Below are positions 30,278 to 42,045 of a DNA stretch of 64,000 nucleotides, one piece after another; position 1 is the first letter of the stretch, and the number at the start of each line of letters is the position of its first letter. The stretch is from the NCBI GenBank assembly GCA_947095585.1, contig OX352761.1, positions 53,122,019 to 53,186,018 on the forward strand, given 5' to 3'. The notes under the pieces are model-generated. The model was not told the DNA's origin, ran no database searches, and was given only the letters and a program-made list of their open reading frames with translations. This stretch comes from Nephrocerus scutellatus. Taxonomy: Eukaryota; Arthropoda; Insecta; Diptera; Pipunculidae. The position numbers and the translations under genes are program-made.

Positions 30278-30827
30278 CAAAACCTTCTCTATAAAAAGCC
30301 CAACTCTACGCATACTAATGCTGTAAACCAAGACCAAACGCATGTGTGTTTGTGGGATGTGAACAAAACCTTCTCTATTGAAAGCCCAACTGTTCCGATC
30401 GTACACAGATACATGCTTAGATTGAGACCAAACGTATTTGTATTTAGTAATCAACTAAAGAGCAAAATCCATATAAAATATTTCTGTTTCCCACTACCAC
30501 ATCTTACGTTTCTCGCTCTTTGCGACTTCTTATTTTTTGTACACTGTATTCACATCCCACAAACACACATGCGTTTGGTCTTGGTTTACAGCATTAGTAT
30601 GCGTAGAGTTGGGCTTTCTATAGAGAAGGTTTTGGATGTGAATACAGTGTACAAAAAATAAGAAGTCGCAAAGAGCGAGAAACGTAAGATGTGGTAGTGG
30701 GAAACAGAAATATTTTATATGGATTTTGCTCTTTAGTTGATTACTAAATACAAATACGTTTGGTCTCAATCTAAGCATGTATCTGTGTACGATCGGAACA
30801 GTTGGGCTTTCTATAGAGAAGGTTTTG
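30278..30827. mobile_element. hAT-like short element carrying a nested copy of itself
   Basis: Outer element with ends CAAAACCTTCTC / GAGAAGGTTTTG, flanked by a perfect 8-bp duplication ATTCGAAG (30270-30277, 30828-30835). A second copy interrupts it (30364-30634). Without the inner copy and its 8-bp duplication the outer element is 271 bp. The LTR copies A and C show the empty site GTATTCGAATACCATTC. 8-bp duplications and short inverted ends fit the hAT superfamily (P elements also make 8 bp). No coding capacity. Confidence 0.93.
30364..30634. mobile_element. hAT-like short element, inner copy, inverted relative to host copy
   Basis: 271 bp, flanked by the perfect 8-bp duplication GATGTGAA (30356-30363, 30635-30642). 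Its internal sequence runs opposite to that of the element it entered. Confidence 0.93.
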
Positions 30828-33014
30828 ATTCGAAGACCATTCATAGGAATGAGTGTGCAAAAAGATCGTTATCGGTGTTGTAACATTTATGCAAAATCCA
30901 TGTTCGGTGTTTAAATGTAAATGTAACGAAATTTTTTTTAAAAGGGACGGAGAGAAGGAATTAAATTTTATTAGAAAAGGAATAATAGAGAAAATAGGAA
31001 AAAGAAAAAGGAAAGATTTTCGCGCTAAAATTTTTTCTAGAAAATTCTTGAAGTGATAAGCGAGTTTTGGCGAGTAGAGAAAGAAGGAAGAGTCGCGGTC
31101 GAATCAGTCGAAAAAGTGAACCATCGATGTGAGAAGTCCGATTTGGAGTTGAGACTAAGAAACTTGTGAAGACAAAATTTTTAAACTTTTTTTTATTGTG
31201 AATTTAAAGCAAAGTATTACAAAAAGTGTGGCCTTGCCATTTTATTTTAAAAACTATAAATTTAAAGAAAAATTAAAAGCAGTGCAAAAAAAAAACGATA
31301 AAGTAGCCCGCATAGCAGAACAGTGAAATTGTGCTAATACGCCATTGGGCAAAAGATCCAGTTTTAAAAGAGTGGCGGAAATTTACTGCCTTTACTGCAA
31401 TTATTATTATTAATCACTAAAATAAATTCTGTGAAAAAGTGCAAAAAGGTATATTATACGAGTACAATTATCAACTTATAATACAAGGATAATATACTAC
31501 AAAATATAAGATTTCAACATCACATGCCAGAAGAAACGAATTTTAAAGAAAAAAGATGGACGCCTAAAATATGCGAAGCCTGAGCCAGCAGATAAGTTTT
31601 TTTTTTGAAGAATTAATTAGCATCTTCGCAGTTTATGGGAAAGTTCTTTTCCCCTTGTTTCGGAGTGCTTCCTATGATTATACAATTTGTTCGTCGTAAA
31701 GTACAGAAAGCAGTTGTTGCAAAACCTTTACTTTTTTTGAAGAACAAATTTTAACTTGAATTAATTTTGCCATATTTCCTTTTTTTGAATTTGAAAAGAA
31801 TTTCAATTTTAATTTTTCTTATTAATTCGATTAAAAAGTTATAATAAATTACACATTTTTTTTTTCTTACATTCCTTTTTAATAATATTCCATTTTGAAG
31901 AATTTCATTCGATTTGAATTACATATACTGTAAACTGCGTTTAGTAGTATCAGGCTTAGCGGCTGGGCCCTTAAACTTTGGTTATTCCTTTAAACTGATT
32001 AATAGGAAATTTACATGTTTGGAAGTGACTTCTACCGGAGGGATCCACATTCAAAAAAAGGAGGAAATCCAGGTAAATTACCTTTATCAAAAAAAAAAAA
32101 AAACAGCTTAGCATTATATTTGGTACGGCTACTAAAAGCAGTGCATTTTGAATAGTTTATTCTGGTGTTCTAACTTTGTTTGAATACTTACTCAACAAAA
32201 ATATAATTTTAATTTTAAAGCTATAAATCTACTAAAGAAATTTTACTACAGAAAAATTTAAAACGTTAACGTGAATTTTCTTCACGATTTCATTTTTTTT
32301 TGTATTGTATTCGTTATAACGTTTCTTCAAATAACACAGTCAATTCGTTAAAGAAACCAAGTTAAATAAAATTTTATAACGTCGATGAAAAAGAGCTGAA
32401 ATCTTTTATTGCCTTTGCCCTGCAGGGCTGGAGGTGTTACTTTTGCAGTTTTTTTTTGGTTTCTTGTTTTGAAATAAAATATGGCTGAGTAGAAGTTACT
32501 ACCGGCTGGAATGGCGATTCCAAGTGAGAAGCTCTTTCCGAATGAAAAGGATTGACGTGACGAGGACTTCACTTTTTACGATGACTTAACGACGGACTGT
32601 AACTGGACTTTCCCTCGACGTGTTTTTTTTTCAGCGAGGATCCAAGTGCAGATTCGACTGGGTCAAATTGGCATTTTAGTTTTTAGTTTAGTTTGTAAGT
32701 CATTTTTTTTAAATCAAAAGATAGCTCTTTTTAAAACCTTAATTTTAAGTTAGTTGTAATGTGATTTGAATTAAGTTATGCCAATGACCAACTTGCACCT
32801 GGACATGGAGAACTTCCACTACCATCCATTCTTTTCCTTCTTTTACTTGTTTTCCTTTTTTTTTTGCACGACACAAACTTTTTTTGTTTATGAGGAGGTG
32901 TCACTGGAGGGTGACAAGAACCGCCCATCCGATGAGCTAGGCTGGGGAAACTACAAGGTGTCGTCGTCTCCTTCCAGTGGCAGGACCCCAAATGGGAACC
33001 TTCATATCGTAACA

Positions 33015-34777
33015 CCTAGGGCCATAGTGGTTTACGTAGACAGCTTGGCGATTGCGAACATGTTCTTGAGATCCGTCTCCAATTCCACCTTCCACCTTTG
33101 ACCGTAATTGATCGATTTAGTTTTGATTTAGCAACCAAATTTTTAAGCCAAATTCATTCTTTGACGGCTTGATACGCTGCCAAATATTCGGATTCTTTTG
33201 TTTTTGTTAAAACAGATTAATAATAATAATAATCTGTTGACAAACAGAGGAGAAGAAGGTACTGAACTGTTTTGTCTATGCCTATTGTAATGGTTTTCTT
33301 TGGGGTCGGACAGTATGGCCCAATAATAGGTCCAGCCATACCTGTCCCTGGGAGGCACCAACCTTCCGGTTCGCATGCGTTCGTATGGCCTTGCTCGTCG
33401 GTATTGGGGGGGGGGATCTTGGTCGGCTAGTGACCTCCGTTCCATTGTATATAAATTTAATTCGCATGCTATATAAAAAAAAATAAAATATAGAGTGAAG
33501 AGAGGAAAAACAAAAGGATACACACAACAAGCTCAAATCGATCACCACCCAAATGGGGTGTGTTGTTAGGAACCCTTAGGCTGCGAAGGGGCTACTTATC
33601 CTAATGTGGGTAGTCGGAACGGTGTACCATGGTCTACTTAGCTTAGTTCCTATTCTATACCCACCCTTCCGTTGGGCCTCGATGTAATTGGGCCCCCTAC
33701 CTGGGGTTAATCCCCTGTCGTCGCCGCTGGATTCACTCCTGCTGGAAGAGGATAATTGAGGGAAAACTCACTAACTTTTCATTTTCTTTTATACATTTTA
33801 TTCAGTTCATTTATTATATAGCCTATATTTAGAATCATCTTATTCTAATAGATATATTTGCACATGTATATATACATTAATTTACATAGGGGGATTTCCC
33901 TTCAACGGGGTATCAATCAATTTAATACCCTAAATAGATATACAAAAAATAATTTTATTACCAACTTACAAAAAAATAATAAGAAAGTCCTTAGTTTGGA
34001 AGAAGAACTATAACTACCGACGGGGTCTATCGAGAACTCCTTTCGGGAGAACAAGAAACAACGGAAAGTTAACGCGTTTGTAAAAACAAATGTTTACGCT
34101 ACTGGCCATATTCGAGGACCATTGGTGCTTAAAGTGATAAGTCGTTTACCTCAAGATAATTAACTTTGATATGCAAATTTATATCGTATAACAGTTATTA
34201 AATCAAGGTACTTACTTAGAGTCCGCAACTTGAAGGCGTGCTAGCATTACTTCCTGTGGGCAATTTAAAGAAAGCATTAATGTTAAGAATGGAAAGCTAT
34301 GACATCCTGTCTACCAATCGAAAACCGTAGAAAAAACAAAAAAAATTAGGTTCAGTGTTTTCACTGCCTCCGAATTAGACATCTTCATAACCCCCTTTCC
34401 CTTAACCATTTACCCTACGTGGTTCTTATAATTTCTTCTTCCTTTCGGACTTCATTTATTAATGTGATTTACTAACCCTAAGGAGTACCGTAATATAAAA
34501 AAAAGTCTTTCAATAGAATATAGAACATTTCTAAAGTGCTTCCATAATTTTAATACTAAGAAACGAATTAAATTTTTATGATGACTTCCATAGAAAATTT
34601 ACTTTAATTTCTAAATTCATTGACATAAAATATCAAGCAAAATTAAAAAAAATCTTGAACCCTTCATTGACAATTAAATTAAACTAAGTTAATTAGCAAT
34701 AATTTAAGAAAAAGAGGAATCTTAGTCCTTTAAAGGACCATTAATTAAACCCAGTTAATTAGCGATATTTATTTTAA
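33015..34777. other. sequence downstream of LTR copy B, duplicated at 37805-39540
   Basis: Mostly noncoding. Near 33147-33210 the minus strand reads TKTKESEYLAAYQAVKE, a small copia RNase H scrap. Near 33237 a block (TTGACAAACAGAGGAGAAG) matches the copia-type sequence at 51352. A G10 run lies near 33406. 33540-33760 is GC-richer and unlike its surroundings, and I cannot name it. The whole stretch recurs after copy C, so it belongs to the large duplication. Confidence 0.6.
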
Positions 34778-35361
34778 AAAAAACAACCCATAAAAATTAA
34801 AATTTTTCTTGTAAATTCTCTAATCGAGGATACACACACACACACACACTGCGTGCTCGTTTTGTAGCAAAATCATTCACAAATGACGCAGCGGCAGCGA
34901 ACAGCGCTGCTCACAAAGCACAGAGCTCTGACTTTGCCGTGATCTGATACGATATAGCGATATTTAAAAATATTGGGGTCCCCAAGAGGCCGATCGCTCC
35001 AAATTTTTACAAAAAGTGTTTTCCATCGAAGACACACATGTGTACAAAATTTAAAGAAAATCGGGTAGATTTTGTAAAATATTTGTATGAGAGCCCCCCG
35101 ACCCCGCGGCCCGAGGGGCCTCAAATTTTAATAGAAAGTGTTTTCTTGGGAGATATACATGTGTGCAAAATTTCAATAAAATCGGGCTGTAGAAAGTGGG
35201 TTATAAATTGATCACAAGATTTGGCCAGCCAGCCAGCCAGCCAGCCACGGGCAAGTGAAGTTAATATAGAGAATTTAAAAAAGGAATCTTAAACCTGTAA
35301 TGGACAGTAATAAAGCCCAGTTAATTAGCGATATTTATTTAAAAAAAAGGAATCTTAAACC
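34720..35361 (+). repeat. 63-bp-unit minisatellite interrupted by a short element
   Basis: Units read GGAATCTTAAACCTGTAATG, then AAGCCCAGTTAATTAGCGAT and an A-run. One unit lies before 34778 and about one and a half follow 35281. The AACAACCCATAAAAA-family copy 3 sits inside an A-run of the array. The uninterrupted array is at 39500-39735. Confidence 0.75.
34778..35280 (+). repeat. AACAACCCATAAAAA-family element, copy 3 (best-preserved)
   Basis: About 503 bp. Starts AACAACCCATAAAAATTAAA with TAAATTCTCTA nearby and ends TATAGAGAATTTAAAA, so the ends carry a short inverted repeat. It contains a short (CA)9 run at 34832-34849 and a (CCAG)n run near 35225. No coding. It shows what copy 2 looked like before the R1-type insertion. 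Confidence 0.75.
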
Positions 35362-35486
35362 TGTATTGCAACGACTTTGTCTGGGTCTACTTTCAGCACC
35401 CCATAACCAACCACGTATCCAAGGTATTTTACCTCCCTTAAACAGAATTTGCTTTTACTTAGGTTAATCGTAAGATCAGCCTTCCG
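35362..35486 (-). pseudogene. Ty3/gypsy RT scrap at the duplication junction
   Basis: The minus strand reads ADLTINLSKSKFCLREVKYLGYVVGYGVLKVDPDKV, the thumb region of a gypsy-type RT (the usual KC-F-x-YLGHxxxxxG pattern). About 125 bp, sharply bounded on the left by the minisatellite and on the right by the start of LTR copy C. It does not match the two larger gypsy elements closely enough to assign. Confidence 0.8.
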
Positions 35487-37804
35487 CAATGAACCAGTAT
35501 TCACAATGAACACACAATTAATAAATTTTGAATTCACCATGCTTGTTATAATTCTATTAAATTACAGATGGGGCTGCAGGACGTCACTATAAACTAAAAG
35601 CTTTATACTTAATAGGGTCGCTAAGGTTTGAGTATTCGAATACCATTCATAGGAATGTGTGTGCAAAAAGATCGTTATCGGTGTTGTAACATTTATGCAA
35701 AATCCATGTTCGGTGTTTAAATGTAAATGTAACGACATTTTTTTAAAAAGGGACGGAGAGAAGGAATTAGATTTTATTAGAAAAGGAATAATAGAGAAAA
35801 TGGGAAAAAGAAAAAGGAAAGATTTTCGCGCTAAAATTATAAGTCTTTTCTAGAAAATTCTTGAAGTGATTAGCGAATTTTGGCGAGTAGAGAAAGAAGG
35901 AAGAGTCGCGGTCAAATCAGTCGAAAAAGTGAACCATCGATGTGAGAAGTCCGATTTGGAGTTGAGACTAAGAAACTTGTGAAGACAAAATTTTTAAACT
36001 TTTTTTTATTGTGAATTTAAAGCAAAGTATAACAAAAAGTGTGGCCTTGCCATTTTCATTTAAAAACTAATAAATTTAAAGAAAAAGTAAAAGCAGTGCA
36101 AAAAAAAAAAAAAAAACATAAAGTAGCCCGCATAGCAGAACAGTGAAATTGTGCTAATACGCCATTGGGCAAAAGATCCAGGAAATTTACTGCCTTTACT
36201 GCAATTATTATTATTAATCACTAAAATAAATTCTGTGAAAAAGTGCAAAAAGGTATATTATACGAGTACAATTATCAACTTATAATACAAGGATAATATA
36301 CTACAAAATATAAGATTTCAACATCACATGCCAGAAGAAACGAATTTTAAAGAAAAAAGATGGACGCCTAAAAATATGCGAAGCCTGAGCCAGCAGATAA
36401 GTTTTTTTTTGAAGAATTAATTAGCATCTTCGCAGTTTATGGGAAAGTTCTTTTCCCCTTGTTTCGGAGTGCTTCCTATGATTATACAATTTGTTCGTAG
36501 TTTCGTAAAGTACAGAAAGCAGTTGTTGCAAAACCTTTACTTTTTTTGAAGAACAAATTTTAAATTGAATTAATTTTGCCATATTTCCTTTTTTTGAATT
36601 TGAAAAGAATTTCAATTTTAATTTTTCTTATTAATTCGATTAAAAAGTTATAATAAATTACACATTTTTTTTTTCTTACATTCCTTTTTAATAATATTCC
36701 ATTTTGAAGAATTTCATTCGATTTGAATTACATATACTGTAAACTGCGTTTAGTAGTATCAGGCTTAGCGGCTGGGCCCTTAAACTTTGGTTATTCCTTT
36801 AAACTGATTAATAGGAAATTTACATGTTTGGAAGTGACTTCTACCGGAGGGATCCACATTCAAAAAAAGGAGGAAATCCAGGTAAATTACCTTTATCAAA
36901 AAAAAAAAACAGCTTAGCATTATATTTGGTACGGCTACTAAAAGCAGTGCATTTTGAATAGTTTATTCTGGTGTTCTAACTTTGTTTGAATACTTACTCA
37001 ACGAAAATATAATTTTAATTTTAAAGCTATAAATCTACTAAAGAAATTTTACTACAGAAAAATTTATAACGTTAACGTGAATTTTCTTCACGATTTCATT
37101 TTTTTTGGTATTGTATTCGTTATATCGTTTCTTCAAATAACACAGTCAATTCGTTAAAGAAACCAAGTTAAATAAAATTTTATAACGTCGATGAAAAAGA
37201 GCTGAAATCTTTTATTGCCTTTGCCCTGCAGGGCTTTGCAGTTTTTTTTTTTGGTTTCTTGTTTTGAAATAAAATATGGCTGAGTAGAAGTAACCGGCTG
37301 GAATGGCGATTCCAAGTGAGAAGCTCTTTCCGAATGAAAAGGATTGAAGTGACGAGGACTTCACTTTTTACGATGACTTAACGACGGACTGTAACTGGAC
37401 TTTCCCTCGACGTGTTTTTTTTTCAGCGAGGATCCAAGTGCAGATTCGACTGGGTCAAATTGGCATTTTAGTTTTTAGTTTAGTTTGTAAGTCATTTTTT
37501 TTAAATCAAAAGATAGCTCTTTTTAAAACCTTAATTTTAAGTTAGTTGTAATGTGATTTGAATTAAGTTATGCCAATGACCAACTTGCACCTGGACATGG
37601 AGACCTTCCACTACCATCCATTATTTTCCTTCTTTTACTTGTTTTCCTTTTTTTTGCACGACACAAACTTTTTTTGTTTATGAGGAGGTGTCACTGGAGG
37701 GTGACAAGAACCGCCCATCCGATGAGCTAGGCTGGGGCAACTACAAGGTGTCGTCGTCTTCTTCCAGTGGCAGGACCCCAAATGGGATCCTTCATATCGT
37801 AACA
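35487..37804 (+). repeat. long LTR, copy C (first ~400 bp missing)
   Basis: Matches copy B from 30116 onward and ends GTAACA at 37804. It lacks both the hAT-like insertion and the SINE, so it supplies the empty sites for both. It starts abruptly at GCAATGAACC after the RT scrap. Downstream it continues into the same sequence as copy B. Confidence 0.8.
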
Positions 37805-39499
37805 CCTAGGGCCATAGTGGTTTACGTAGACAGCTTGGCGATTGCGAACATGTTCTTGAGATCCGTCTCCAATTCCACCTTCCACCTTTGACCGTAATTG
37901 ATCGATTAAGTTTAGATTTAGCAACCAAATTTTTAAGCCAAATTCATTCTTTGACGGCTTGATACGCTGCCAAATATTCGGATTCTTTTGTTTTTGTTGA
38001 AACAGATTAATACTAATAATAATAATAATAATAATAATCTGTTGACAAACAGAGGAGAAGAAGGTACTGAACTGTTTTGTCTATGCCTATTGTAATGGTT
38101 TTCTTTGGGGTCGGACAGTATGGCCCAATAATAGGTCCAGCCATACCTGTCCCTGGGAGGCACCAACCTTCCGGTTCGCATGCGTTCGTCGGTATTGGGG
38201 GGGGGGGGGTCTTGGTCGGCTAGTGACCTCCGTTCCATTGTATATAAATTTAATTCGCATGCTATATAAAAAAAATAAAATATAGAGTGAAAAGAGGAAA
38301 AACAAAAGGATACACACAACAAGCTCAAATCGATCACCACACAAAGGGGGTGTGTTGTTAGGAACCCTTAGGCTGCGAAGGGGCTACTTATCCTAATGTG
38401 GGTAGTCGGAACGGTGTACCATGGTCTACTTAGCAGACCCCGTTCCTATTCTATACCCACCCTTCCGTTGGGCCTCGATGTAATTGGGCCCCCTACCTGG
38501 AGTTAATCCCCTGTCGTCGCCGCTGGATTCACTCCTGCTGGAAGAGGATAATTGAGGGAAAACTCACTAACTTTTCATTTTCTTGTATACATTTTATTCA
38601 GTTCATTTATTATATAGACTATATTTAGAATCATCTTATTCTAATAGATATATTTGCACATGTACATATACATTAATTTACATATTAAAAGGGGATTTCC
38701 CTTCAACGGGGTATCAATCAATTTAATACCCTAAATAAATATACAAAAAATAATTTTATTACCAACTTACAAAAAAATAATAAGAAAGTCCTTAGTTTGG
38801 AAGAAGAACTATAACTACCGACGGGGTCTATCGAGAACTCCTTTCGGGAGAACAAGAAACAACGGAAAGTTAACGCGTTTGTAAAAACAAATGTTTAAGC
38901 TACTGGCCATATTGGTGCTTAAAGTGATAAGTCGTTTACCTCAAGATATTTAACTTTGATATGCAAATTTATATCGTATAACAGTTATTAAATCAAGGTA
39001 CTTACTTAGAGTCCGCAACTTGAAGGCGTGCTAGCATTCCTTCCTGTGGGCAATTTAAAGAAAGCATTAATGTTAAGAATGGAAAGCTATGACAAGCCAT
39101 CCTGTCTACCAAATGAAAACCGTAGAAAAAACAAAAAAATCAGGTTCAGTGTTTTCACTGCCTCCGAATTAGACATCTTCATAACCCCCTTTCCCTTAAC
39201 CATTTACCCTACGTGGTTCTTATAATTTCTTCTTCCTTTCGGACTTCATTTATTAATGTGATTTACTAACCCTAAGGAGTACCGTAATATAAAAAAAAGT
39301 CTTTCAATAGAATATAGAAAATTTCTTAAAGTGCTTCAATAATTTTAATACTAAGAAACGAATTAAATTTTTATGATGAACTTCCATAAAAATTAACTTT
39401 AATTTCTAAATTCATTGACAAAAAATTATCAAGCAAAATTAAAAAAAAAAACAAATCTTGAACCCTTCATTGACAATTAAATTAAACTAAGTTAATTAG
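37805..39499. other. sequence downstream of LTR copy C, second copy of 33015-34720
   Basis: Nearly collinear with 33015-34720, including the copia RNase H scrap, the G-run near 38196 (here 11 G) and the 34000/38820 block. Differences are small indels and point changes. No gene recognised. Confidence 0.65.
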
Positions 39500-39735
39500 C
39501 AATAATTTAAGGAAAAGAGGAATCTTAGTCCTTTAAAGGACCATTTATTAAACCCAGTTAATTAACGATATTTATTTAAAAAAAAAGGAATCTTAAACCT
39601 GTAATGGACAGTAATAAAGCCCAGTTAATTAGCGATATTTATTAAAAAAAAAAAGGAATCTTAAACCTTTAATGGACAGTAATAAAGCCCAGTTAATTAG
39701 CGATATTTATTTAAAAAAAAAAAAAAGAGGAAAAT
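39500..39735 (+). repeat. 63-bp-unit minisatellite, uninterrupted
   Basis: Three to four units of GGAATCTTAAACCTGTAATG...GTTAATTAGCGATATTTATT separated by A-runs of 8-14 bases. Same array as 34720-35361. Confidence 0.8.
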
Positions 39736-40956
39736 CTTGACCCTTTCTTTGGGTGCTTCTTTAAATTAATAATAATCAAATCAAATTCGCATGGTTTGCA
39801 TCCAAAAAAAAAACAAAATGCCGGAAGACGATACAGTTCCCACCTTGCTATAGAGTACTATTCTGTTGCTCGGTCGCCTGTTGTCCTTTTCTGGCTAATG
39901 ACTATGAGACCCAAAGCAACCATTGGAGTCTGTTGGTGAAACTTTGTTTTATCCCACGCCGAGAAGAATTTTGTTTGATGGCTCCAGGTTGGGCACTTTA
40001 AGGAGTTTATATCCGTACTAAAGATGTAGTTAAAGATGTCGTTTTTTCCAAATCGAGGCTTTTCTGCATTTTATAACTACGCAGCTCGACGAACTGTTGT
40101 GGCAGCCGAATGCTTGACGAACTTTCTGATCTGGCATGCCATCTGGAAAGAATTCGGGCGGGGACCCCCTTTCCGCGGCACAATTCTGCTCACAATCAAC
40201 AGTTTCGTCACCAGACGCCAAACTTGCCTATTCAACTTTCACTCACAGATGGGCCAATTTTCTCAATTAGTCACTCAATATTTTCTTCTTTAATAAAAGA
40301 TTGAATTCACTTAAGAAAGAAATTGAGATCAATTTAGGCACCACTTTATTCCAAGGTTAAAGTTGAAATTAATTGTCTCAGAAAACACCAAAACACATGG
40401 ATTTTCCAAGAATCCTTTCTTCCAGCACTCTAATACGACTTTACAAGGATTCAACTAATCCTCACAACTCAGAAAAAAAAAACCAAAAATTCTTCGTATA
40501 CCGTCTACGAGTCGCAAAAACTTTATGCTCCGAATAACTGTAATCTAAAACATTCCCCAATCACCTTATGGAAGTCCTTAGTTCCAATAATTGCGATTTC
40601 ACTATTTTTCTAGATTTCTTCCTTTTTTTCTCTAACTGCTTATGCGTAATTAACTAGTTGGTAACATTTATAATTTTCCGAGTAAATCCACAAAAGGCGT
40701 TTAACACCGAACAACAAAAAAATTCCAAGCCAAGACAAAAAAGGTACAGTCAGCGTTACTTATTTCTAAATTGCAGCGACTCTATACACCGAACCGTACT
40801 GCTTGATGACCAAAAACCAACTCCCCAAATCGCATGGCAAATTGCCAACCCCAAACTCTATCGTTGCCACGATGCGCTGGTAATTTTCCATTCTTCGAGT
40901 TTCTCCCTTTTCGCATTTGGTGAGCAAGCACTAGGCCAACGCATGTATGTCGATAT
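39736..40956. other. unassigned noncoding stretch
   Basis: No domain recognised on either strand. Slightly GC-richer around 39830-40220, where short frames are open on both strands, but none has a recognisable motif. This may be single-copy host sequence. Confidence 0.35.
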
Positions 40957-40964
40957 GTACATAC

Positions 40965-41235
40965 CAAAACCTTATCTATAGAAAGCCCAACTGTTCCGAT
41001 CGTACACAGATACATGCTTAGATTGAGACCAAACGTATTTGTATTTAGTAATCAACTAAAGAGCAAAATCCATATAAAATATTTCTGTTTCCCACTACCA
41101 CATCTTACGTTTCTCGCTCTTTGCGACTTCTTATTTTTTGTACACCGTATTCACATCCCACAAACACACATGCGTTTGGTGTTGGTTTACAGCATTAGTA
41201 TGCGTAGAGTTGGGCTTTCTATAGAGAAGGTTTTG
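40965..41235. mobile_element. hAT-like short element, intact 271-bp copy
   Basis: 271 bp between perfect 8-bp duplications GTACATAC (40957-40964 and 41236-41243). Ends CAAAACCTTATC / GAGAAGGTTTTG. Inside, AACTGTTCCGATCGTACACA and GCATTAGTATGCGTAGAGTT flank the centre. Length and sequence match the two nested copies at 30.3-30.8 kb. Confidence 0.93.
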
Positions 41236-41439
41236 GTACATACGGTTGTCACTCAAGTATGTACTGGTTGTTTAATTGCGCGATCCTACGGTGTTTGACC
41301 ACTTTAGCTGAGGGAGAGACGCAGATCAGAACATCCGACTTTGCGGTACTCTCGGATGGTGCTCTCTTTGGTGTTAGCCACTACCTGGACTACAGAAAAT
41401 TCTTCACGTAAGATGTGTCTGTATTGGAGTGACGCTAGG

Positions 41440-41729
41440 CAAAACCTTCTCTATAGAAAGCCCAACTCTACGCATACTAATGCTGTAAAACAAGACCAAA
41501 CGCATGTGTGTTTGTGGGATGTGAATGCAGTGTACAAAAAATAAGCAGTCGCAAAGAGCGAAAAACGTAAGATGTGTAGTGGGGAACAGAAAAATTTTGT
41601 ATGGATTTTGCTCTTTAGTTGATTACTAATACAAATACGTTTTGGATGAATCTAAGCATGTATCTGTGTACGATCGGAACAGTTGGGATTTCTATAGAGA
41701 AGGGTTTGCTTTCTATAGAGAAGGTTTTG
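41440..41729. mobile_element. hAT-like short element, 290-bp copy with repeated end
   Basis: Opposite orientation to the 40965 copy. Flanked by CGCTAGG (41433-41439 and 41730-41736), seven identical bases with a mismatch at the eighth. The right terminal stretch is present twice (TTCTATAGAGAAGG ... TTCTATAGAGAAGG), which accounts for the extra 19 bp. Confidence 0.88.
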
Positions 41730-41736
41730 CGCTAGG

Positions 41737-42045
41737 GCACCACCAATGCAATTCGTACATATTGACTGTGTACATCTCTGTGACTGTACCATTTTTGGGT
41801 GGTTTTAGGGCTCTTTCGCTATTAGCAACGTGCTCAGCCGACATTTAAATTTCAGACAAAAATTTCCCCCAAAATTCCCACGCTCTATATGGTGAGTAAT
41901 CACACATCAGTCACATGGCTATGTTGGTTCGAACTTGTTAAGCCAGACCATTACACTATTTATATATAGATTAGAAAATTGAATTGTGCTTATTGTACCA
42001 TTATGTTTATGAAAAATGAAAGCTTATTGTGCAATAATTTTTTTT
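41737..42045 (-). other. probable copia 3' region or LTR piece
   Basis: 41960-42045 matches 51405-51440 plus 51730-51790 (TTATATATAGATTAG, then TTGTACCATTATG and AAAGCTTATTGTGCAAT), i.e. the copia-like copy on the right without its SINE. 41737-41960 is unassigned. Confidence 0.5.

Larger units (their letters stand above)
29715..33014 (+). repeat. long LTR, copy B (3' LTR candidate), with hAT-like insertions
   Basis: Begins CGAGACGCG like copy A and ends GTAACA at 33014. Removing the 550-bp hAT-like insertion and its 8-bp duplication leaves about 2.74 kb, the same as copy A without its SINE and with its 250-bp gap restored. After GTAACA it continues CCTAGGGCC rather than a primer site, as expected of a 3' or solo LTR. 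Bases just before it do not form a clear polypurine tract. Confidence 0.65.

Noticed and set aside
30344..30844. ORFs of about 105 codons on both strands
   Set aside because: They are mirror readings of the nested inverted hAT-like elements; near-identical peptides on both strands result from the palindrome.
33540..33760. rRNA or structured RNA in the GC-richer block
   Set aside because: The block is conserved only because of the segment duplication; I saw no rRNA motif and no convincing secondary structure.
40030..40293. Overlapping ORFs on both strands as a host gene
   Set aside because: Neither frame has a recognisable motif, signal or flanking splice pattern; left as unassigned.
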